Of a DNA stretch of 20,000 nt, positions 17,720 through 20,000 are shown in pieces. The position numbers and the translations under genes are program-made. This DNA is from Chromera velia. Its lineage: Eukaryota > Sar > Chromeraceae. A model generated the notes under the pieces. It made no database searches, had not been told where the DNA came from, and was given only the letters and a program-made list of their open reading frames with translations. How positions within the stretch are numbered: the first letter of the stretch is position 1; each line of letters begins with the position of its first letter. Location of the stretch: the NCBI GenBank assembly GCA_018398765.1, contig JAHBMJ010000619.1, positions 1 through 20,000 of the forward strand. The letters run 5' to 3'.

Positions 17720-17763
17720 TACCGGAGCCGAACTTCCCAGTATCCTGAATAGCACATATATAT

Positions 17764-17907
17764 ATACTTCGCGCGTGTTGCCGTGGCCCCCGCCCCATGG
17801 CAGCACACAAGACATGCCTAAGCCCCCGATGGTGTGCACCAATCAAATATGAGCGGACCCCCTAAATGGCCCCCCGAGGCACTCACCCAACTGGTTGGGT
17901 GTATCAC
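17764..17907 (+). repeat. Dispersed repeat family, copy 4 (3' part only)
   Basis: It matches copy 1 from about 1264 onward: CGCCCCATGGCAG, ACAAGACATGCC, CAATCAAATATGAGCGGACC, the inverted end GCCCCCCGAGGC-like CCCCCCGAGGC, then CACCCAACTGGTTGGGTG at 17884-17901 and TATCAC. The 5' half is missing; element B ends about 20 bases upstream. It lies less than 200 bases before the ankyrin gene start. Confidence 0.8.
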
Positions 17908-17910
17908 GTT

Positions 17911-17925
17911 AATATATATATAAAA
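17911..17925 (+). promoter_or_regulatory. Possible TATA-like element of the ankyrin gene
   Basis: AATATATATATAAAA lies about 170 bases upstream of the ATG at 18085 and right after repeat copy 4. Spacing is compatible with a promoter plus short 5' UTR, but AT dinucleotide runs also occur nearby (17755-17766, 17981-17990), so specificity is poor. Confidence 0.25.
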
Positions 17926-18084
17926 GAACTCGCGGTCGGGCCATGCATGAGAGCTCCCTTCCCTTCTGCCTCCTCCGTCTGTATATATACATGTGTGACT
18001 CATAAGCTTGTGCACCAGCATTTGCCTGGGGAGACCATTTCTTCTATATATCATTTCGCGTTGAGACCCTTGGAGGAATTTAAG

Positions 18085-20000
18085 ATGGCGAAAAAGGAAG
18101 GCAACACGCCAGTGATGGTCTTCATTGCAAGCGGGGTTCTGGACATCCCAGGCTTCTGGAAGCTCTCCTGTGTTTCAAAGAAGCTGCTTCTTTTGAGGGA
18201 CAACAGAACGCTGTTGGGATTGGGAAGTGTGTGCATTGGTTTCTCCCGTGTAGAGGAGAGGCAGGAGGTGTGGACTTTTTTCGACGGATGCTTTGATCGC
18301 GATGATCCGACCTCATTAAAGCAAGCGCTTGCCCTGAATGGGGTTTCTGCACGTTACCCTTTTCTCCTCGGGCGAGCACTAGACAGAAATCCGCATGCAG
18401 AAAACTGCATAACATTCCTGATGGAGAGGGGGGCCAGCCCTTCTTGCGCTGAAATCTTCCCCGACCGCTTAGTTAAAGCTTCCCCAAAGCAGTTGCTGCA
18501 AATGATCCGACAAAAAATTGTGCACCCAGACTGCTGGCTGACCCAGTACAGTTCAAGAGAAGATAGCAACGGAGAGGTCGCCACCCAGCAAATGTTCGGG
18601 AAGCTGATCGACTTCTTTGTCCACCAACATCGATTCGATTTGGCATCGTGCCTACTTAAGGCCGGGGCCCGTGTCGACACCCCCGTCTGGTACCTCTCCC
18701 CTTCTAGGCTCGCAATCCATTCAGGTAACACCCCTCTCCACTCCCTGGTGCAGAGGCTGGGGGAGGATGGAGGTCCGAATCGCCCGACAATGCCATCCGA
18801 GAAGCGCGAACAAGGTCTTTCCCTCCTCTACCGTCTTGCAAGGGCATGCAGACAGTCAGGGTGTCTAGAGTGGAGAACCCCCGGCCCACCGTCGTACGGG
18901 TGCGCAATCACAGTAGCCGAAACCGAAGAGTACTCTGCCCTTGCCTTAGCCTGCCTCTACCGAGATGCGGAGGTGGTCAAAGTGCTAGTGGATGTACATG
19001 AGCACATAGGGTGTTGCGAACCAGACCTTGTGTTCCTCGCCCTCCAGGGCCCCACAGCAGCCCGACCAGATGATGACGAGACACTAGACTCCCGTTGCTC
19101 TCAGACTCTTGAAGCGCTCGCCGATCTAGGTGGTATAGATCTGAATGTGCAGAAGCACGGATACACCCCACTGATTGTCTCATGCTCTCTTAACGCGCCT
19201 CTGAGCACGAAAGCTCTTTTGAAATGCGGGGCTTATCCCAGGATTGCTCGGGGCCCCGATAACGAAATGCACTCTCCCCTGTCTGAAGCCATCCGAGTCC
19301 GATCGGTTCCCCTTGTCTCCATGCTTTTGGAGTATGAGGCTGAGCCGGGAGATATAGTCATGTGGGAGGGGAGGTGTTACGCTCCTCTTCAGTTGGCACT
19401 GGGGGCGGCGGATCCCCTCAGCCGGCCACAGTTCCCAACTGCCTCCTCCATAGCAAAGCTCTTGATTCGGAAGGGAGCCTGGTTCAGGCCCCCTCCTTAC
19501 CCCGAGTTGGGTGAGGTGCCAGGGATGGCTCCGATGAGTGAGGTATCGCCTCTGATGCAGGCAATCCACATGACAGACCCAGAGCTTGTCAGTCTGTTGT
19601 GCAGGCAGGGAGGGGGAAATCCAAAGATTAAGGGAGTCTGGCGGCCGATGAAGTCAGACGATGACGAGCGCTCGTTGTCTTCCGACAATGATCCAACAGA
19701 TCAGTTGGAGGAGAGGTGGGAAGTGAAACCTGCTGAATATCCCGTTATATTCGCGCTCAAAATGTACGACCGGGGGGACTGGACGGGCCAAACGCAGACT
19801 ATCGCTCTTCTGCGAGCTCTGTGCGATGCTGGAGCATCACTGGATGTGACAAGTGATGACGGGGAAACTGCTTTGACAATAGGCTGTCGTTACGGGTTTC
19901 AAGTCGAAAGTCTGCGTTTCCTTCGAGAGAATGGGGCGGCTGTTGGAGGGGTGAGCGGGAAAGATGGGCAGAAACATGCGCCTTTGGTAGAAGCCGCCAA
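18085..20000 (+). CDS. Large ankyrin-like repeat protein, 5' part (runs off window)
   Basis: From ATG at 18085 the frame is open for 638 codons to the last base, with no stop. The start has a favourable context (AAGATGG); in-frame Met codons also exist at 17947 and 17866, the latter inside repeat copy 4, so I prefer 18085. Residues 14-38 (GVLDIPGFWKLSCVSKKLLL) loosely resemble an F-box, with the Ser-Cys-Val-Ser-Lys core. Ankyrin-type pieces follow: CLLKAGARVDTP (about 190-200), NTPLHSL (215-221), YTPLIVSCSL with ALLKCGA (360-385), SPLSEAIR with SMLLEYEAEP (397-422), APLQLAL with LLIRKGA (433-463), SPLMQAI (488-494), and LCDAGASLDVTSDDGETALTIG (about 578-600) with FLRENGAAV. Repeats are spaced irregularly, and an acidic Ser/Asp stretch lies near 519-535. 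Ankyrin repeats bind proteins; with an F-box it could recruit targets for ubiquitination, but that is inference. No signal peptide or membrane segment. Confidence 0.8.
   Translation, partial: MAKKEGNTPVMVFIASGVLDIPGFWKLSCVSKKLLLLRDNRTLLGLGSVCIGFSRVEERQEVWTFFDGCFDRDDPTSLKQALALNGVSARYPFLLGRALDRNPHAENCITFLMERGASPSCAEIFPDRLVKASPKQLLQMIRQKIVHPDCWLTQYSSREDSNGEVATQQMFGKLIDFFVHQHRFDLASCLLKAGARVDTPVWYLSPSRLAIHSGNTPLHSLVQRLGEDGGPNRPTMPSEKREQGLSLLYRLARACRQSGCLEWRTPGPPSYGCAITVAETEEYSALALACLYRDAEVVKVLVDVHEHIGCCEPDLVFLALQGPTAARPDDDETLDSRCSQTLEALADLGGIDLNVQKHGYTPLIVSCSLNAPLSTKALLKCGAYPRIARGPDNEMHSPLSEAIRVRSVPLVSMLLEYEAEPGDIVMWEGRCYAPLQLALGAADPLSRPQFPTASSIAKLLIRKGAWFRPPPYPELGEVPGMAPMSEVSPLMQAIHMTDPELVSLLCRQGGGNPKIKGVWRPMKSDDDERSLSSDNDPTDQLEERWEVKPAEYPVIFALKMYDRGDWTGQTQTIALLRALCDAGASLDVTSDDGETALTIGCRYGFQVESLRFLRENGAAVGGVSGKDGQKHAPLVEAA

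Larger units (their letters stand above)
14525..17741 (+). mobile_element. Element B: LINE-like retrotransposon relic
   Basis: The left part (14525-15000) duplicates element A. It is followed by the end of a reverse transcriptase, a Cys-containing linker, an RNase H domain ending at 17252, and about 490 bases of non-coding 3' sequence. The last shared word CCGGAGCCGAACTTCCCAG (17722-17740) marks the proposed right edge, because element A carries the same word at its own edge. There is no poly-A tail and no clear target duplication. The polymerase is incomplete at its N-terminus and several frames are broken, so the copy is inactive. The order RT then RNase H on one strand without LTRs suggests a non-LTR element; the clade cannot be decided. 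Confidence 0.75.

Overview
This is a nuclear window from a unicellular eukaryote. Three kinds of sequence evidence support that: two genes are split by GT-AG introns, intergenic spacers are long and repeat-rich, and degenerate retrotransposons of LINE-like and Ty1/copia type are present. The style suggests an alga with a complex plastid, such as a chromerid or a related alveolate or stramenopile. That guess rests on the possible bipartite targeting leader of the S51 peptidase and on overall texture, so the taxon is inference and not proof.

Layout. 1-3163 is a spacer without a supported gene. It holds one copy (about 866-1406) of a dispersed repeat family. 3164-5168 (minus) is a three-exon beta-carbonic anhydrase. 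5866-7274 (plus) is a two-exon S51-family (peptidase E / cyanophycinase-like) peptidase, divergent from the carbonic anhydrase across a 0.7 kb spacer with GC-rich palindromes. 7275-8484 is an AT-rich spacer between convergent genes. 8485-10023 (minus) is an intronless 512-residue helical protein that I do not recognise.

10441-17907 is a repeat and transposon zone. It contains two near-tandem copies of the dispersed repeat, then element A (11334-11819), a long polypyrimidine spacer, a copia-type RNase H relic on the minus strand (14530-13662), and element B (14525-17741), a LINE-like relic with the end of a reverse transcriptase plus an RNase H domain. A partial fourth copy of the dispersed repeat follows. 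Element A looks like an internally deleted copy of element B. Every supported coding stretch in this zone is broken by stops or frameshifts.

18085-20000 (plus) is the 5' part of a large ankyrin-like protein. Its frame has no stop up to the window end, so it runs on beyond it.

Functional links. The carbonic anhydrase and the peptidase share an upstream region and may be co-regulated, but no pathway links them from sequence alone. The clearest oddities are a splice donor placed at the edge of a GTGA microsatellite, the repeat family with inverted ends and an 18-base palindrome, and the A/B element pair with its deletion junction.
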